DNA from: Diphasiastrum complanatum
Lineage: Eukaryota; Streptophyta; Lycopodiopsida; Lycopodiales; Lycopodiaceae
DNA length: 64,000 bases
NCBI GenBank assembly: GCA_029204225.1
Contig: CM055099.1
Span: 63,378,142-63,442,141, forward strand
Reading direction: 5' to 3'
This document shows, piece by piece, positions 1-11,611 of the stretch (position 1 is the stretch's first letter; each line of letters opens with the position of its first letter). The position numbers were made by a program, and so were the translations under genes. The notes below the pieces were generated by a model. That model was not told the origin of the DNA and did no database searches. It saw only the letters and a list, made by a program, of their open reading frames with translations.

Positions 1-186
1 TAGTCAATTCTTGAATTAGACAACAGACAAGCTCATCAATGTACCTTGTGTGCGCACTCTGGTTGATTTTCTTGGAGATGGCGTAGGCTGATATTCCTAT
101 CCTTGGTTTTTTTATTCTAAGTAGCACATTTTCTTTGGATTCAATGTAAAAAATTGTTCATTTGTTGGCATATCTAAATCTGCGAC

Positions 187-1040
187 TCAAATTTTTGTGT
201 CAATGGTAGGAGGAGTTGATAGTCTGTCTGGAACTTTGCTCTTGTCTTTTAGGTCGATAAACTGATCCTCGATAAAGATGAAATTCATACTATAGAATAT
301 CTTTGATGTATTAGGATCATATAGCTTGTAGGTTTTCTCTGAAGAAGTGTAACCAATAAGGAGAGATTTGAGACTATGGAAGTCCAATTTGTTTTGGTCT
401 CCTTCAGGATTTGCAGATAGGCGATACATCTGAACACTCTAAGATTTTTCCCTAATGGTTTGAATCTTGTCCAAACTTCATGATGTATTTTATCTAAGAG
501 GTCTTTATTCGATCATCTATTTTGAATGTAAGTTGTAGTGGAAACAACTTCAGCCCAAAAGAGCTTAGGTAGTGATGCATGAGCAAGCTTAGCTTATTCG
601 ACTAAGGTTTGGTTCATCTTTTCAACTAGCCCATTAGATTGAGATGAATAAGGAGTGATGAACTACTGATCAATGCATTGGCTTATGCAATACTCTTTAA
701 ATTCGGTTAAGATATACTCTTCACTATTGTTTGACCTCGTTGCTTTGATTCATTTGTTAGTTTCTTTTTTTGCACGCTCCTTGAATTTTTTGAAGAGGTT
801 AAATGCCTCTGATTTATGCTTGATAGAACATACAAGTATTCCTTTAGAGTATTCATCAATAAAGCTAAGAAAAGATCTGGCACCTACTAATGATAAGGTT
901 TGCATTGGGCCACATATGTCTGTATGTATAATATTTAACAAACTTCTAGCTACATGTTGGTGATTTGATCTAAATGGATTCCTAGTTTGCTTTTTGATAA
1001 TGCAATTCTAGCAGACAAGGAGTTTGACTTTCCTATCTGG
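187..1040 (-). pseudogene. Ty1/copia integrase fragment
   Basis: On the - strand this reads as a decayed copia integrase. The first catalytic region survives as HTDICGPM (about 916-940). The second, normally LRSDNGGEY, reads TRSNNSEEY, so the catalytic Asp is now Asn. The third survives as NGLVEKMNQTL around 610-640. The C-terminal part, LLIGYTSSEKTYKLYDP, lies at about 310-370. A zinc-binding remnant (CxNCIIKKQ) sits near 1000-1020. In-frame stops and frameshifts separate these blocks, and no gag or reverse transcriptase adjoins. It is an old truncated insertion with no coding capacity. Confidence 0.8.
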
Positions 1041-1090
1041 ATAGTTAAGATCAAGTACAATAGATAGTTAGAATAAAAGTAGAACTACTA

Positions 1091-1350
1091 TGTTACTGTA
1101 TTGTGGGTCCAACTAGTGGATTAGGACTAGTTGGCTTCACCACAAGGCAAGTCGATGAGACACGCATCCCGCCAACGGCCATCCGATCCATGCATGGGTT
1201 GCCATAAAGAAAGATATATTTACAGCGTACTTAGTTTTTAAAAATATAGTTGTTATGAGAGCTTGTGGTGGAGAGTGCTTTTTTGAGTACATTATTGTGT
1301 TGCATGATCTGTGATCTTGTTTCAAACAAATTTTAACTTGGTATCATAGC
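1091..1350 (+). repeat. Possible LTR end with primer-binding site
   Basis: A stretch starting TGTTACTG and ending TTCAAACA (about 1328) is followed by TTGGTATCATAGC (1338-1350), close to the plant copia/gypsy initiator-Met primer-binding site TGGTATCAGAGC. It looks like a + strand 5' LTR end. No partner LTR or gag was found. 1351-1672 shows nothing I recognise. Confidence 0.35.
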
Positions 1351-1672
1351 TGTTCTTGAGTGTGTGTAGCCATTGAAGAGAGCTTCGAAAAAAATGGTTC
1401 TTCGAAAAGTTCAAGGTTTACAACAGTCAGAAAGCAGATAGTCACTGTTTCGAGCATATGGAAGCTTGGCAAGCTCAGTACATAGCATCAGAAGACAATG
1501 ATTAAAAACCGAGAATTTTGCAGCTGGTTGGTTGAATAAACCAGAGGTTACAATTTTCTCACATAATTTGCAATATCTTCACTGTCTATGCTCCATTTTG
1601 GACGTCATAAAGATATGAAGGAAGCTCTTCAAAGCTATTAGTTAGCCATGGAGAGACTTGGAGGAAAGAATT

Positions 1673-1723
1673 TGATGAATTTCACACGTGTGGACTGTCC
1701 ACTACATGTACTTGTGATCTCCT
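1673..1723 (-). repeat. Left piece of older copia LTR split by insertion
   Basis: It starts TGATGAATTTCACACGTG and matches the first 51 bases of the 820-bp LTR described next, ending in CTCCT. The rest of this older LTR resumes at 6805, so the element at 1724-6804 is nested inside it. Confidence 0.85.
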
Positions 1724-2543
1724 TGTTGAATTTCACACGTGTGGATTGTCCACTACATGTACTTGTGATCTCCTAAGGTGTGTAGATGCACCAAGATCAA
1801 GACTAGATTGAGATTCAAGATCTATCTTTGATTCTATGTCAAAAACACACTACTACATGCATTCAATCACTTCCAACTCTCACTCACACATGTGGGAAGT
1901 GTTCCAAAAGTATTTTAAGTAAAAACAAGCTGCTCTCCTCAGGTAGAGAGAGAAAAACCATCATGAGCTCTCGGGTAGAGAGAGAAAGCTAGAAATTCAA
2001 TGACACTCAAAATCCACTCAATCTCAAAATCAATTAGATCCAAAAGGAGGAGTACAATGATACTAATAGATTCATGAGCTACCTTTATGCTTAACTATGA
2101 TTGGATCACACTTTGCCACCTCTTAATCCTATTGGACCATTGATCCATGCACCTCTAAATTCTATTGGACTATATTCAAGCACACCTCAATTTTCTATTG
2201 GACCTCACAAGGTTCCACCTCTAAATCCTATTGGACCTCTTAAGCTTCATCAAACAAAAGCATGACACTTGTCTACACTCTAATTGGCACAAGTTTGGCT
2301 CTATTTTGGCTCAATACTGGCATTACAAGTGGAAATGGATAATTTGCCATCTATGCCAAATTTGACCCTATCAACATCCTACACCTAAATGCTTGACTAT
2401 GAAATTCTATGAGACCCCTATATCAAACGTTTTGATTTACTTTACAATTCTCCACACGTGGGAACATCCTCCACACATGTGAGATTCACTTACAAACTTC
2501 TATCATAAAAAATACCAAGCTAGATTTTTGCCAATTTCTCACA
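1724..2543 (-). repeat. 3' LTR of nested copia element
   Basis: 820 bp. On the - strand it begins TGTGAGAAATTGG and ends GTGTGAAATTCAACA (canonical TG...CA). It carries CACGTG-type palindromes near one end and repeated TCCTATTGGACC-like segments. Confidence 0.9.
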
Positions 2544-2556
2544 CTCCTCCTCAAAA
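2544..2556 (-). other. Polypurine tract
   Basis: On the - strand TTTTGAGGAGGAG directly precedes the 3' LTR, the expected plus-strand primer of a copia element. Confidence 0.65.
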
Positions 2557-3250
2557 AATAGCTTGGAAAGGTACTAGATCACTTGAGAAGTTTGTAAATC
2601 TTTTTGAGTGGATCCTTTGGTATGCATAAGAAGTGAAGATCAGCCAAGGGATCCATCATAGCAGCACCCTCACCATATCCATGATAAGATCTCTTTGGTA
2701 GAGATCTCTTGCCAATGCCTTTGAAGAGTGCTCCACCAATATGCCACTATTATCATGGGCTTCCTCCATGCTTGATGATGATCTTTGCCTTGAAAGTTCC
2801 ACTTGCATGATGGATGCACCATAAATAGAGAAATCTGAGGCTTCCAAGCCTCATAAGGATCATGGAGATCAAGATCATAAGATGTGAAACAATGATGATT
2901 ATCAAGATTATGCTTTCTAGCTTGACTAGTCCACATACAATGAACTATATCCATGATGGATCTAATCTTGATATCAAAGACTATCTTGATCTTTTTTAGG
3001 CTAGTTACTCTCTCAAGGATGTAAGTGTCCACTTTGGATGCTTCACTTAATCTCAAGAGGAGTTTACAATTTGCCTCAAAACATGTGAAAACATGATTTT
3101 CAAAAAAGTGAGTACCAAGCTCAATCGTGATCTTACTAGAACCAAGAGCATACTTTTGACATTACAATATCTTGCTTTCAAAAAGTATTGGAAACACATC
3201 TAAGTCAATAATGACAAGAAACATGTCCATACCATAAGCATCATACAAAA

Positions 3251-5242
3251 CTAGTATAGCTTTTCTTGAACTTTGAGATCCAAAAAATTCAATGAAGCAA
3301 GATAGCATTTCAAGCAAAGGAAGAGAAGCATATGTGAATGTGTTGTAGTAGATACAACATGACAGATGCCCCTCTTTGCCATGTAAGGTAAGCCATAAAG
3401 ACTCGGCCATGCATCTTGAAGATCTTCTTGAATCATATGAAGAAGAAACTCTTCCTCACACATTGGCCCCATCATAACTTGAATACCTTCAAAAAGGATA
3501 ACTTGTGATGCTTCTTGAGAAGCCTTGATCTCGGCCACTTCCAAGATTGAATCTTCATGCAATATGACATCTCTATTCACCATCACATTTGAAATAGAGA
3601 GTGTAAAGACACTAAAGGCCTCCTTGATGGATGAGTATCCAATCATGATCCATGAGCTTGGATCATCCTTCCTTCTTGTTTCCAAGGGAATATGTGCAAA
3701 GCAAGCACTACCAAGTTCACTAAGGTGATCAACCTTAGGCTTCATCTTGAATAAAACTTCATATGGTGCTATTCCTTCAAGAGCTCCAATACTCCTCAAA
3801 GCTTTGATCTTCAATGAGAATTTCTTCTCAACATATGCTTTGAATAATAAGGAATAATCATACACCATAATACTTGAAGAGAGAAGATATGTGCATCTTG
3901 TGTAATCCTCCTCCTTTGAAATATTGGAAATATAAGAAACATCAAGAGAGTTTGCACTCTCACTTGGATCCAATTTGTAGATGCCTTCAAATCTTGATCC
4001 ATATGCAAGGATCTCACCATCCTTCTTAATCACACAATTGTCAATATTGAAATTGACATCAAAGCCACTATCAAGAAGTTGGCCAACACTTAAGATGTTC
4101 TTTGTAAGCTTTGGGACAAAAAGAACATTGTTGAGAAAGAGATCTTTAGAAGATACAAGCTTCAAGGGAATAATCCCTACTCCTTCAATGTTGCACTCAT
4201 GCTTACTTGCAAAGTATATGGTCTTCTTGACTCCATCATAAGGCATAATAGATGAAAAAAAGTGCTTGGAGCCACACATATGTGAAGATGCTCCACTATC
4301 AATATACCATGAGTCATCCTTGTTGAAGGTGGAAGAGGAGAAGCTTGATGCCATAAGAGAGCCTTCTCCATCACTTGCAATATAGTCTTCTTTCTCATTG
4401 GTGATGTTGGCTTGATTGAGTTGATTCTTCTTCTTGAAGCAATTGGTGGCATAATGGCCTTTCTTGCCACAATAAAAGCACTTGATCATCTTCTTCTTGA
4501 GATTTGAATTAGAAGCATGAGAGGTATCCTCCTCCTCTCCATCTTGGTATTTAGCTTTGTCATTAGAGAAGTGATGGTGTTGCTTCTTACTCCTCTCTTT
4601 GTGCTTGGCAAATAGAACTTTGCCATCATCATGATTGAGTGATAGCTTGTCCATCCTCAAGAGTTTGTACTCTTGTCTTGATTCTTCAGAAATAAGCACA
4701 CTTTGAAGGGCCTCCAAACCTGGTAGCTCCTCCTTAATAGCATAGGATTGGACAAGGTTGTCATATTCATCTCTCAAGCCATTGAGAATGACTTGGACTA
4801 GCTCACTTTGATTGATTGAGTCACCAATACATGCAAGCTCCCTATGAATATCCTTGACTCTCAAAACATAATTAGATGCACTCTCATCACTCTTTTGACT
4901 ACTTTGGAATATTTGATTTCTAAGAGTGAGGAGCCTAGAGGTGTTCTTAGCCTCATAGATGGACTTAAGACAATCCCAAGCTTCCTTTGATGTAGAACAA
5001 TCACCAATCTCCCTCAATATCTCATTAGAGACATTCATCTTAATGTAGTGGAGAGCCATCCTGGCTCTCTTCTTGTATTTTTGTACTTCTTGAAGGACTT
5101 GAGGCTCCTCCTCAATCCCAAGTACAATGTCCATCACATCTTGGAGTATCAAGATGGACTCCATCCTCAACTTCCATATTGAATAATTGGAAGTAGACAA
5201 TCTCTCACTTGGTTGCAACAAGTATGAACTCATTGAAGTCAT
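3251..5242 (-). CDS. Copia gag-protease polyprotein, integrase deleted
   Basis: This uninterrupted 663-residue frame encodes the capsid and protease of the nested element. Residues about 10-220 are a UBN2-type copia gag (SNYSIWKLRMESIL near the start). A zinc knuckle CFYCGKKGHYATNC (Cx2Cx4Hx4C intact) follows a basic linker, then the protease site WYIDSGASSHM. The frame then jumps to YSLLFKAYVEKKFSLKIKALRS and to the integrase C-terminal region (APYEVLFKMKP, WIMIGYSS), so the DDE core is missing. Reverse transcriptase is absent. The start is the first Met after the leader. A single open frame across the deletion suggests selection for gag-PR or a recent deletion. Confidence 0.85.
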   Translation of the reverse strand: MTSMSSYLLQPSERLSTSNYSIWKLRMESILILQDVMDIVLGIEEEPQVLQEVQKYKKRARMALHYIKMNVSNEILREIGDCSTSKEAWDCLKSIYEAKNTSRLLTLRNQIFQSSQKSDESASNYVLRVKDIHRELACIGDSINQSELVQVILNGLRDEYDNLVQSYAIKEELPGLEALQSVLISEESRQEYKLLRMDKLSLNHDDGKVLFAKHKERSKKQHHHFSNDKAKYQDGEEEDTSHASNSNLKKKMIKCFYCGKKGHYATNCFKKKNQLNQANITNEKEDYIASDGEGSLMASSFSSSTFNKDDSWYIDSGASSHMCGSKHFFSSIMPYDGVKKTIYFASKHECNIEGVGIIPLKLVSSKDLFLNNVLFVPKLTKNILSVGQLLDSGFDVNFNIDNCVIKKDGEILAYGSRFEGIYKLDPSESANSLDVSYISNISKEEDYTRCTYLLSSSIMVYDYSLLFKAYVEKKFSLKIKALRSIGALEGIAPYEVLFKMKPKVDHLSELGSACFAHIPLETRRKDDPSSWIMIGYSSIKEAFSVFTLSISNVMVNRDVILHEDSILEVAEIKASQEASQVILFEGIQVMMGPMCEEEFLLHMIQEDLQDAWPSLYGLPYMAKRGICHVVSTTTHSHMLLFLCLKCYLASLNFLDLKVQEKLY

Positions 5243-5972
5243 GTAAAGTGGAGATAAATAAAAGTGATGAACAAAAAATGTTGCTTCTCTCTCACTATAG
5301 GATCCAATAATGGTGTGCTACCATCTCCTATGCAAGATCTTGCAACAAACTGTGAGATGATTCTCACTAGCTATCTCAATCTCTCCAAAACTAGATCTAC
5401 TTCACATCAAATGATGGAGTATGGGCAAAGTTAGGATCAAACACTCTTAGCACGTGTGAAATACACTAAGAAACCAAATTTGACTCAAATACAATGATAT
5501 TGCATGAAACAAAATGGCTAAGATCTCAAAACAGTGCCTAGATCACATATAGATGAGATTGGTAAGCATTCAACTGTGATTTTGGATCAAACAAGCAATC
5601 TTTTGACCAAACCAAATGTGTCCACCCAGGTCTAGGTGCCCTAACTAACCCTCTTCAAAAGCCTATAACTTTTGATTGGCTCAACCAAATGGAATGAAAC
5701 TGATTGCATCAGAAACTAGACAAAAATAGCTTCAAAACAAGCTATCTAGCAAGATTTTTGGATCAAACATGAAAGAGAACTCCCAAACTGAAATTGGATG
5801 TTCCTCACACGTGTCTGAGCACCTGATTCCGTACAGTACCAGGTCAGACCCAATCAATGTCCTTTTGATCTCTTTTGATCCAAAATTGAACAAGATAGCT
5901 AGGAAAATGGGCCTTGACAATTTCTAGCTCAAGATTGATGAATGGATCAAAATGCATGGTAACCTTAGTTAG

Positions 5973-5984
5973 GCTCTGATACCA
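5973..5984 (-). other. tRNA-Met primer-binding site
   Basis: TGGTATCAGAGC on the - strand directly abuts the 5' LTR (5985-6804). It is complementary to the plant initiator tRNA-Met 3' end. Confidence 0.85.
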
Positions 5985-6804
5985 TGTTGAATTTCACACG
6001 TGTGGATTGTCCACTACATGTACTTGTGATCTCCTAAGGTGTGTAGATGCACCAAGATCAAGACTAGATTGAGATTCAAGATCTATCTTTGATTCTATGG
6101 CAAAAACACACTACTACATGCATTCAATCACTTCCAACTCTCACTCACACGTGTGGGAAGTGTTCCAAAATTATTCTAAGTAAAAGCAAGCTGCTCTCCT
6201 CGGGTAGAGAGAGAAAAACCATCATGAGCTCTCGGGTAGAGAGAGAAAGCTAGAAATTCAATGACACTCAAAATCCACTCAATCTCAAAATCAATTAGAT
6301 CCAAAAGGAGGAGTACAATGATACTAATAGATTCATGAGCTACCTTTATGCTTAACTATGATTGGATCACACTTTGCCACCTCTTAATCCTATTGGACCA
6401 TTGATCCATGCACCTCTAAATTCTATTGGACTATATTCAAGCACACCTCAATTTTCTATTGGACCTCACAAGGTTCCACCTCTAAATCCTATTGGACCTC
6501 TTAAGCTTCATCAAACAAAAGCATGACACTTGTCTACACTCTAATTGGCACAAGTTTGGCTCTATTTTGGCTCAATACTGGCATTACAAGTGGAAATGGA
6601 TAATTTGCCATCTATGCCAAATTTGACCCTATCAACATCCTACACCTAAATGCTTGACTATGAAATTCTATGAGACCCCTATATCAAACATTTTGATTTA
6701 CTTTACAATTCTCCACACGTGGGAACATCCTCCACACATGTGAGATTCACTTACAAACTTCTATCATAAAAAATACCAAGCTAGATTTTTGCCAATTTCT
6801 CACA
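5985..6804 (-). repeat. 5' LTR of nested copia element
   Basis: 820 bp, the near-identical partner of 1724-2543. In this orientation it is the promoter LTR. It is followed on the right by the CTCCT target duplication. Confidence 0.9.
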
Positions 6805-7017
6805 CTCCTAAGGTGTGTAGATGCACCAAGATCAAGACTAGATTGAGATTCAAAATCTATCTTTGAATCTATGGCAAAAACACACTACTACATGCATTCA
6901 ATCACCTATAACTCTCACTCACACGTGTGGGAAGTATTCAAAAAATAATCTAAGTAAAAACAAGTTGCTCTCCTCGGGTAGAGAGAGAAAAAGCATCATG
7001 AGCTCTCGGGTAGAGAG
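6805..7017 (-). repeat. Right piece of older copia LTR
   Basis: It continues the LTR interrupted at 1723, starting in the shared CTCCT. Homology to the 820-bp LTR stops after GGTAGAGAG at about 7017, where sequence passes straight into reverse-transcriptase coding sequence. The rest of the LTR and the RNase H region were lost by deletion. Confidence 0.8.
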
Positions 7018-8037
7018 TCCAATGATGGATCTTAGGATCTTGCATAAATTGACTCAATTTGTGCACACAAAAACTTAGATCGGGCCTAGTAATTGTAAGC
7101 CAAATCAAGGAGCCTACAAGACTCCTAAAAAGTGTGATGTCCTCAAAGGTTCTTTCATCACCTTTATTAGGATCTTTTACAATTTGCTCCATTGGAGTAT
7201 CTATGCTCTTAGAATTTTCCATATGGAATTTTTTCAACATAGATTGAGCATATCTAGATTGGCATATAAAGACATGATTTTCATAAAAATCAATTTCTAG
7301 GCCTAGGATGTAATGCATCTCTCCTAGATCTTGCATTTTAAACTCACATCCAAGTGCTAGCTTGGTTTCATCAGCTAGCTTGATACAACTTCCACAAAGA
7401 ATAATGTCATCAACATAAATTAGAAGAATGACAATATTGCTATCAACAAACTTTAGATACGTGGAAGGATCATAGTCACTAAGAGTAAATCCTAGTGAAA
7501 TAAGAAAAGAGTTAAGTCTTGAATACCATGATCTTGGTGCTTGCTCGAGTCCATAAAGACTTTTGAAGAGCAAGCACACTTTGGACTCATCCTTGATGAA
7601 TCCTTGAGGTTGTTCCATATAGATCTCCTCCTCAAGATAACCATTTAGAAAAGCATTGGATACATCTAATTGGAACACCTTCCACTTGAAAAAACAAGCA
7701 AGAGAAATAAGAATTCTTATTGTCACCATCTTTGCAACGGGTGCAAAGGTCTCCTCATAATCAAGACCATGGATTTGAGCAAATCCTTTGGCACATAATC
7801 TTGCTTTATGCTTGTTGATGGTGCCATCATGATTGAACTTGATCCGAAATACCCACTTGTAACCAATCACATGCTTGTTGGATGGAGGATCAACAAGCTC
7901 CCAAGTATTGTTGGTGATCAATGCATCATACTCTTGCTTCATGGCATCATACCACTCCTTGGTATTGAGTGCCTTTTGTACATTCTTTGACTCTTCATGA
8001 GAGACATAAAAAACATAATTAGTGGAATCAAGATCCA
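7018..8037 (-). pseudogene. Copia reverse transcriptase of the older element
   Basis: This is a long open - strand frame for a copia RT: WELVDPPSNKHVIGYKWVFRIK, then FQLDVSNAFLNGYLEEEIYM, SLYGLEQAPRSWYSRL, catalytic LLIYVDDIIL, and the connection region TPMEQIVKDP and TRPDLSFCVHKLSQFM. It stops being homologous just after DPKIHHW, where it fuses to LTR sequence, so RNase H is gone. No stop lies in the RT part, but integrase, gag and the 5' LTR are missing upstream (the - strand frame begins at about 8037). Its family is that of the nested element and of the + strand copy at 8090. Confidence 0.85.
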
Positions 8038-8089
8038 CTTGTTTGCCTTTGTCATCATATTCTTGGATCTATATGCTATCTTATAAAGC

Positions 8090-10212
8090 CATGGTTGATG
8101 ATGTTTTCCTTACTTTCAAAGCTTATGTAGAAAAGCAGTTTACTTTCAAGTTGAAACCTTTGAGATGTGGTAGTGGAGGTGAATACACCTCCAATAAGTT
8201 TAAAGACTTTTGTGAGAGAGAGGGAATACAAAGAGAATTTTCTTGTTCATATACTCCTCAGCAAAATGGAGTTGCTGAGAGAAAAAATAGAACTTTGTGT
8301 GAATGTGCAAAAGCCATTAGGCTAGAAGCTTCTCTACCTAAATGCTAAAGAAATTTTTGTAGGATATGCATCTACTAAAAAAGCATACAAAGTATATCTT
8401 CCCTCTACTGGCAAGAATGTTGTAAGTAGATATGTGATCTTTCATGAAGATCATAAGTTTAACTTGGATGAAGCATAGATCAAGGAGTCTCATGCAAAAT
8501 CTACAATCATCAATCTTGATGCTGCTCAAGAAATGGTGAGGCCGAGGGTTGATGAGGAGCAACTTCAAGCACCTACACCAAGAAGATCTACAAGAGAGAG
8601 ATCTGAGTCAAGAAGGCTCACATATGATGAGGAAGGAAGGCAAGTGGAAGGTGAAACTTCCTATCATGCACTTTTTATATCAGATGAAGAACCTAAGGAT
8701 GTCCAAGCCTACACTTCAATCCGAGAAGTGGGTTGAAGCAATGACCCAAGAGTTTGAAGCCTTGATGTCAAACAACACATGGGAGCTTGTGGAGCCACCA
8801 AACAACATGCATGTGATTGGATGTAAGTGGGTTTTCAGAATCAAGTATAATAATGATGGATCTATCAACAAATATAAAGCAAAACTTTATGCTAAAGGCT
8901 ACTCACAAATCAAAGGTCTTGACTATGAAGACACCTTTGCACCAGTTGCAAAAATGGTAACAATCAGAATACTCATATCTCTTGCATGTTTTCACAATTG
9001 GAGAATGTTTCAGCTTGATGTTTCTAATGCCTTTCTCAATGTTTACCTTGAGGAGAAGATTTACATGGAGCAACCTCCTGGTTTTGTGAAAGAAGGTGAA
9101 GAATCAAAAGTTTGTCTTTTGTTCAAAAGTCTCTATGGACTAAAACAAGCACCAAGGTCTTGGTATGCAAGGCTCAACTCCTATCTCATATCACTCGATT
9201 TTGTTTCAGTGAATATGACCCCTCTTTGTATATTAAGTTTGTAGATAACTTTGTAATTATTCTTCTCATCTATGTAGATGATATCATTCTTTGTGGAAAT
9301 AATGAGAAGCTAGTTGAAGAAACTAAGGATGCACTTGGTAGTGAATTTAAGATGCAGGACTTAGGAGTTCTTCACTATATTTTAGGCCTTGAAATTGACT
9401 TTTGGATATGCACTTTCCATGCTCAAGAAATTCCAAATGGAAAACTGTAAAGGCATAGATACACCAATGGAGCACATTGTAAAAGTTCCTATGAAAGATG
9501 ATGAAAAATCCTTTGTGGACATCACTCTTTATAGGAGTCTTATTGGCTCACTTATATGGTTAACTGTGACTAGGCCTGATCTAAGCTTTAGTGTGCATAA
9601 GCTAAGTCAACACATGTAGGATCCAAAGATATATCATTGGAAGTTGACTAAAAGAATCTTGAGGTATATATCTTATCTACCTTAGATTATGGATTATTCT
9701 ACAAAGGAAAAGATTTGACTTTGGTTGCTTTTTTAGATTCAAATTTTGCAGGAGACAGATTGGATAGAAAATCCACAAGTGCTTATACAATCTCTAGGAG
9801 GGAATCTAGTTTCTTGGCAATCAAAGAAGCAAGCAACTATATCCTTATCATCTTGTGAAGCTGAATACAAATCTCTTACAACCACAATAAAGGAGGTTTT
9901 ATGGATCAAAAGGCTACTTTTGGAGCTAAAGTGTTATGCAGATGAAGACCTTTCAATAATCAAGAATGATAACATCTCGGCTCAGGCTCTTGAAAACGAT
10001 CTTGTATTCCATGCAAGGAGCAAACACATCGAGGTAGCTCATCATTTTGTAAGAGAAAAAGTCATTGGGAGAGAGATCTTATTGGAGCATGTTGGATTTT
10101 CAAATTGTGTTGCAGATCTTCTCACCAAGCCATTACTCAATAATGTCTTTATCAAGATGAGGTCTAATCTTGGCCTAATTTCAAAGTCTATGTTGGATAG
10201 GAACATATACTT
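8090..10212 (+). pseudogene. Copia integrase-RT-RNase H remnant, + strand
   Basis: A copia pol runs to the right. Integrase starts at FLTFKAYVEKQF with the second Asp region changed to CGSGGEYTS and the third region intact ([11 protein letters not shown]). A deletion at about 8345 leads to the integrase C-terminus (IFVGYASTKKAYKVYLPSTG). RT follows (8740-9400) with [42 protein letters not shown] and TPMEHIVKVP. RNase H runs to about 10190 (SWQSKKQATISLSSCEAEY, RSKHIEVAHHFVREKV, VADLLTKPL). Frameshifts near 8720, 9200 and 9400 and stops near 8478 and 9617 make it non-functional. Gag and 5' LTR are missing. Confidence 0.85.
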
Positions 10213-10456
10213 AAGGAGGAGTGTGAAGATTAGTAAAATAATATCTTCCTATCTCGAGTTTTGGGGCCATCCCTATGTTATTTCCATTGTAAACTTTATT
10301 TGTACATAAAGGTATGTGAATTGAGCACATAACCTTCTAGAATAGGTCGAGTTTGACTTAGGTAGATTCAAATTTGATGTCATGCAAAAGTTTAGATAGC
10401 ATGCAATGTCATTCAGTGTGCATGCAAGCCACATGCAATCAGTGCATGCAACAACT
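10213..10456 (+). repeat. Polypurine tract and truncated 3' LTR
   Basis: AAGGAGGAG (10213-10221) precedes TGTGAAGATTAG, the expected start of a 3' LTR for the copia remnant to the left. The LTR is cut off where the next element's LTR begins at about 10457. Confidence 0.6.
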
Positions 10457-11458
10457 GTCTGCATAAATACAAGTAAATTCTCACAGACGAAAAGGCGAAA
10501 AAAATGCGACACTGTGTTTTCACATGCGTTTTGTGACAGACGTTTCACCAACATTCATTTTAACAAAAGTTGACGTCACGGCCTTCTCACGCTCATCTCA
10601 TGCAAGTGTGCTAATGGATCTGACAACGACAGCAGCCACCCACGATCTCCTACAGACAACACATCCACCTTGTACTTTTTTCATCTGCACATCTGTAAAA
10701 AGACGTATATATGTTGGATACCATTTGCATATTTGATCAATGAGGAGCAAGAGAATCCAAGTGTGTGTGTAAAATAATAACATCTGAAGCTTATCAAAGA
10801 TAGACGAAGTAGATGACTTGTGCATTGATTTTTTATTGTCAGTAAGAGGTTCATTCAATTACAGATTGAATTAGCTTTGTAGAGCACGCGACCTCGTTCG
10901 CTATTGTCTTGTGCTCTGCCGCATTATTGATATGTATATTTTGCTATACTTAATCTGATAACAGCTCTTTTGTTCTACGTTCAGATTAGTGTCATATTGC
11001 TACGCTTATTTTCATTCTGTCTGACTTTCTTGTTGCTCAATCTAATAATATGTTCTTAGCGAGTAATTATTAGTCTAGTTGTTGACGATTGATATTTTGT
11101 CTTGCCTTTCGCGAATCATTCGCGACTGATATCAGTCGAGCTCAGTCTAGCTCTTTCGCGAATCATTTGCGACTAATAATTTGTCTAGCTGTTCGCGACA
11201 AATTATTTTCTGGTGTTTTGTAAATGTTTGGCTACGTAATCAGAATGACTGTGATTTCTATCACTAACGTTCTGTTCGTTTTTTGATAGACGTAGCCATG
11301 CTTAGGAAAGAAGTAATATAGCTCATTCCGCTACGCACGAACACATTCCGTTCGAGTTCATTTCTTGTTCGAGTTTCGAGTTCTCTTCTTTTTCGTGTTC
11401 GTCTTTCTTTCGAGCTATTTTTGTCTCTCATACTCACACACCCTCCTTCTTTCCAACA
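10457..11458 (+). repeat. 5' LTR of copia element C, truncated
   Basis: From TCTGCATAAATACAAG onward it matches the 3' LTR at 14503-15626, ending CCTTCTTTCCAACA. About the first 130 bases are missing. It contains several TTCGCGAATCATTCGCGA-like dyads and CACGAACAC/TTCGAG pyrimidine-rich stretches just before the primer site. Confidence 0.85.
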
Positions 11459-11470
11459 TGATATCAGAGC
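11459..11470 (+). other. Primer-binding site of copia element C
   Basis: TGATATCAGAGC directly follows the LTR end. It is a one-base variant of the tRNA-Met site TGGTATCAGAGC. Confidence 0.75.
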
Positions 11471-11611
11471 TATTTTCGTAGCCTGATAAGCTTCCATAGT
11501 ACAAGACTCTACTAGTTGATAGAATAATTGCCTTCTTGTTATGTAATTCTGTACTAGATTTTCATACTTAAGTCACTGATAGTTTTCCTATCACCTAAAC
11601 TAATCTTCCAC

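Larger units (their letters stand above)
1724..6804 (-). mobile_element. Complete non-autonomous copia element, gag-PR only
   Basis: It has two 820-bp LTRs (1724-2543 and 5985-6804) that differ by about seven substitutions by hand count and no indels, so about 99% identical and a fairly recent insertion. It is flanked by the 5-bp duplication CTCCT (1719-1723 and 6805-6809). On the - strand the order is 5' LTR, abutting tRNA-Met primer site, one 663-codon gag-protease frame, polypurine tract and 3' LTR. Most of integrase and all of reverse transcriptase and RNase H are absent, so it would need enzymes in trans. It sits inside an LTR of its own family. Confidence 0.9.
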
